A DNA stretch of 64,000 bases from CAYPNF01 sp964411985 (GTDB lineage: Bacteria; Verrucomicrobiota; Verrucomicrobiia; Limisphaerales; J093), in the NCBI GenBank assembly GCA_964411985.1, contig CAYPNF010000026.1, forward strand, positions 1 through 64,000, read 5' to 3'. The notes under the pieces are model-generated. The model saw only the letters and a program-made list of their open reading frames with translations, ran no database searches and was not told the DNA's origin. Shown here piece after piece: positions 61,820 to 64,000 of this stretch (the first letter of the stretch is position 1; every line of letters begins with the position of its first letter). A program made the position numbers and the translations under genes.

Positions 61820-62272
61820 ATGCAGCCTAATCGTATTCTCCCTGATCTCCAGGCGTCCTTGGTATGCGAAGAAGTTCGCCAGGAGGTCACCGGCAATTTC
61901 ATCTTGATTGGCGTGATCGGTCTGGTCCGTGTTCCACAACTGCCTATCACCGCGCTGAAGCTTTGCATCTTTAACCGCTGGACCGCTGGGGTGGGCGCCT
62001 TCTCGGAAACGGTTCGGCTGATCGGTCCCGACGGCACCACGGTGCTTCGCCAAAGTCAGGTCAAGTTCGCCCTCCAAGATCCGGCCCATCACGCCATCAA
62101 CGTCACGGTTTTCGGCCAGGTCGAATTCAAGGTGCCGGGCGTCTACAACTTTGAAGTCCTGGTGGATGACGTCATGAAACTGCGTTATCCGATGCCGGTC
62201 CTGCTCCAGCCGCAGCAGGGAGCTCCTGGTCAGGCTCCCCAGGCGCCGCAGGCTCAGCCGCCCAAGGCCTAG
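61820..62272 (+). CDS. Conserved hypothetical protein (DUF6941-like)
   Basis: A 150-residue protein without signal peptide. Beta-rich core: QEVTGNFILIGVIGLVRVPQ, LKLCIFNRWTAGVGAFSET, VRLIGPDGTTVLRQSQVKF, INVTVFGQVEFKVPGVYNFE and VLVDDVMKLRYPMPVLL. A Gln/Pro/Ala-rich tail (APGQAPQAPQAQPPKA) ends it. It looks like a small Ig-like sandwich domain of unknown function, recalled as DUF6941 with low certainty. Confidence 0.66.
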   Translation: MQPNRILPDLQASLVCEEVRQEVTGNFILIGVIGLVRVPQLPITALKLCIFNRWTAGVGAFSETVRLIGPDGTTVLRQSQVKFALQDPAHHAINVTVFGQVEFKVPGVYNFEVLVDDVMKLRYPMPVLLQPQQGAPGQAPQAPQAQPPKA

Positions 62273-62332
62273 TCCAATCCAGATCGCCCCTCCTCAAGTT
62301 GGAGGGTGGTGATTTGGGCCGGGTTGGTCGAC

Positions 62333-63220
62333 ATGAACGACGCTTCCGACAGAGACGGGGAGCCCGTTCGCAGGTTGGCGCACCCCTTGACGTTTGGAGG
62401 GGTTGCAGCTTTCGCCACCCGCTCTGGGTGGTGGCTCGCCGTATGTGCGGCTGCAGTGGCCTTGGTCACTGCGGCTTGTTCGTTCTCTCTTTTTCTCCAT
62501 GCCTGGGGGCCGGCTTGGGAGACGGCCGTGCACTATTTTCCCAGCCAGGTCCAACTGCGGGCATCCACACTCACTTGGGAAGGCTCGGAGACTCTGATTC
62601 TGGCAGACAACACCTTTTTGGCGCTGGCTCTGCATGCCGGAGCCCAGCCCTTGAGCAGCCAGACGGCCGATCTCCAGATCGAATTCGGCCGTAAGTCGGC
62701 TCGGCTCAGTGCGCTATTGGGGTATGTTGAGCTCGACTATCCCGCGGGATGGTCTTTTTCCTTGGGGCGCGCAGACGCCATCCCCCTTTGGCGAACCTGG
62801 CGTCCCTACCTGGCCTGTGGCTTTGCCTTGGTAGGATTCTCTTTTGCCTTGTTTCTCTGGGCGGGCTTGAGCTTGATCCTGGCTCCGGTGGTACGTGCTT
62901 ATGCAGTGTCGCTGGGGCGCGGTGTTTCGTTGGCGGCGGCCTATCGAGTGGCTTGGGGCGCACTGCTTCCCGGCGCGTTGGTTCTGAACCTGTCGATCCT
63001 GCTCTATACCCTGAAGCGGTTCTCCGTGGCAGAGATGCTCTTGGCCGCCGGGGTGCACTTGGTGGTGGACCTCCTTTACCTGTTGGTGAGTCCGTGGCGG
63101 CTCCCTCGTGAGTTGGTGGCTCCCTCCCTCAAAGGTAAAAGCTTGGTGGGCAATCCTTTTGGTGGAAATCCTCCCGTGAAACCCCCATCCAACAAGAGCG
63201 ATAATCCGTTCAATTCCTGA
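62333..63220 (+). CDS. Integral membrane protein of unknown function
   Basis: A 295-residue protein with about five membrane helices (WWLAVCAAAVALVTAACSF; YLACGFALVGFSFALFLWA; LSLILAPVVRAYAVSLGRG; ALLPGALVLNLSILLYTL; AEMLLAAGVHLVVDLLYLL). A soluble loop between the first two (about 60-150) carries AVHYFPSQVQLRASTLTWEG. The arrangement recalls DUF1189-type proteins, but only weakly. The C-terminus is Asn/Pro/Lys-rich (VGNPFGGNPPVKPPSNKSD). It follows the DUF6941-like gene by 60 nt. Confidence 0.66.
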   Translation: MNDASDRDGEPVRRLAHPLTFGGVAAFATRSGWWLAVCAAAVALVTAACSFSLFLHAWGPAWETAVHYFPSQVQLRASTLTWEGSETLILADNTFLALALHAGAQPLSSQTADLQIEFGRKSARLSALLGYVELDYPAGWSFSLGRADAIPLWRTWRPYLACGFALVGFSFALFLWAGLSLILAPVVRAYAVSLGRGVSLAAAYRVAWGALLPGALVLNLSILLYTLKRFSVAEMLLAAGVHLVVDLLYLLVSPWRLPRELVAPSLKGKSLVGNPFGGNPPVKPPSNKSDNPFNS

Positions 63221-63576
63221 CGGGTGCTGTCAGGTTAACCCCGCGCAGGGTAGGGATTTTTGACCCGCAAAATCAGGATTTGGCTCATGATCCTTTTTCG
63301 CAAGTCGGTCGATAGGATTATTGCAGGCTCGGAACAGCTCGACTGAATAGAAAACGCCGGTGCCCATCGGCGGAGCAGCAGTAGGAGCTCCTGAGCGAGT
63401 CTTTGGCAAGGAGGGCGCCTGAACCGCCCGTTAGAGCCCCACCCTCTAGCGGGCGATTTCTTTGTCGGCAGGTCGTTTTGCCTCCCGGGCCCTGAAGAAG
63501 GAGGTTGCACCTCCTCGAGTACGGCGTTATTAGGGGATAGGCCCTTGTGCCGGACGGAACCGCCGGTGAGGGCGAG
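63221..63576 (+). other. Structured intergenic region, possible leader RNA or small RNA
   Basis: About 356 bases without a supported gene. A weak stem with a T run (aggat/atcct at 63273-63292, then ttttt) may end the upstream gene. A hairpin cgccg/cggcg (about 63357-63374), a palindrome aggagctcct, and a strong terminator (63425-63455) follow. A further stem (aggaggt/acctcct, about 63501-63517) lies between the terminator and the DUF1573 ATG. The order fits either a short RNA ending at the terminator or a leader that terminates before the DUF1573 gene. No known riboswitch class was recognised. Confidence 0.4.
63425..63463 (+). terminator. Strong intrinsic terminator-like hairpin
   Basis: cgcccgttagag (63425-63436) pairs along its full 12 bases (one G-T wobble) with ctctagcgggcg (63444-63455) around a 7-base loop, followed by atttcttt. 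It lies about 120 bases before the DUF1573 gene and 205 bases after the previous stop, so it may end a short untranslated transcript. Confidence 0.72.
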
Positions 63577-64000
63577 ATGACAAGCATGAAAGCAATTGAT
63601 AGGGTTTGGCGTACCCAGGGTCTGCGGGTTTCCGCAGGAGCCTGCCTGATAGCTGCGTGGAGTTGTTTTGCGGCCTGTGCCTCTGCGGCTGCCCAGGCAC
63701 TTCCCCCTGCACCACCGGAAACGAGCATCCCTATCGCTTCCCTCCCGATTGCTGGACCGCGTATCAAGTTCGACTCGACTTCCCATGACTTTGGGAAAGT
63801 GCGAGCGGGAGAGAACGTGAAGCATGAATTTGTGTTCACCAATACTGGTGACGGAGTTCTGGAAATCAAGGAGGTTCGCCCCTCCTGTGGCTGCACCACC
63901 ACGGGAGATTGGTCGAAGAAGGTGGAACCAGGGCAGACCGGCAAAATCCCCATTGAGTATCATTCCAAGAATGACCGAGGAACGATCACCAAGTCGGTGA
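63577..64000 (+). CDS. DUF1573-domain exported protein, 3' truncated
   Basis: The reading frame runs from ATG 63577 (or 63586) off the right edge, with 141 full codons visible. Signal peptide-like segment GLRVSAGACLIAAWSCFAAC, possibly a lipoprotein (FAAC), then IKFDSTSHDFGKVRAGENV, KHEFVFTNTGDGVLEIKEV and PSCGCTTTGDW, the characteristic F-D-F-G-x-V and SCGCT motifs of DUF1573. This family occurs in exported or periplasmic proteins of Bacteroidetes and the PVC group; function unknown. The C-terminus lies outside the window. Confidence 0.88.
   Translation, partial: MTSMKAIDRVWRTQGLRVSAGACLIAAWSCFAACASAAAQALPPAPPETSIPIASLPIAGPRIKFDSTSHDFGKVRAGENVKHEFVFTNTGDGVLEIKEVRPSCGCTTTGDWSKKVEPGQTGKIPIEYHSKNDRGTITKSV

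Noticed and set aside
63235..63963. Overlapping minus-strand frames at the right end
   Set aside because: They oppose the DUF1573 gene, whose SCGCT motif is clear, and lack features of their own.

Overview
The window looks like part of a draft genome (10-base N gap at 17900-17909) from a GC-rich Verrucomicrobiota bacterium, perhaps of the Limisphaerales/Pedosphaera type. This assignment is inferred. It rests on a 51-residue protein at 58694-58849 resembling the small basic protein known from Verrucomicrobia and Chlamydiae, many Tat- or Sec-exported enzymes and beta-propellers, and a recurring W...FYR/FFRV module on secreted proteins. No rRNA, tRNA, CRISPR array or intact mobile element was seen.

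Layout. 1-9254: two very large multi-PAS/GAF hybrid histidine kinases flank a corrinoid protein and a URO-D-type methyltransferase, which suggests a sensed one-carbon/B12 module. 9446-16437 (minus): a likely operon of exported proteins with two Tat-signal DegT-type aminotransferases, a Gfo/Idh/MocA-type protein, a beta-propeller and a ceramidase-fold protein. 16465-20159: a DUF4240-like/Sel1 gene split by the N gap, then divergently a BRCT protein and a DEDDh exonuclease. 20376-31307: exported propellers, a Tat-signal putative hydrolase, an amidohydrolase, two tandem Hcp homologues carrying Sec signal peptides, a CoA-binding protein and a PQQ-type propeller.

31504-39779: an AEC transporter convergent with a minus-strand copper/silver efflux set (YHS-like protein, Cys-cluster protein, TolC-type channel, CusB, CusA). 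39876-41400: a zinc-ribbon protein and a DAHP synthase gene preceded by what looks like a complete ribosome-dependent attenuator: promoter, 24-codon leader peptide rich in Phe/Trp/Tyr, and mutually exclusive antiterminator and terminator stems. 41511-45348: a low-complexity intergenic repeat, then two secreted proteins, one with PEP-synthase-like domains in reversed order. 45525-58600: peptide transporter, tricorn-type protease, GHL10-like hydrolase, a two-gene ABC transporter, GH42 and GH43 glycosidases and a lipoprotein. 58694-64000: housekeeping and conserved genes (small basic protein, pseudouridine synthase, SH3 protein, FolD, two hypothetical proteins), a structured intergenic region with a strong terminator, and a truncated DUF1573 protein.

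The overall picture is a polymer-degrading heterotroph with much extracytoplasmic catalysis. The most notable observations are the aroF attenuator, the signal-peptide Hcp pair, the kinase-flanked corrinoid module and the exported aminotransferase cluster.
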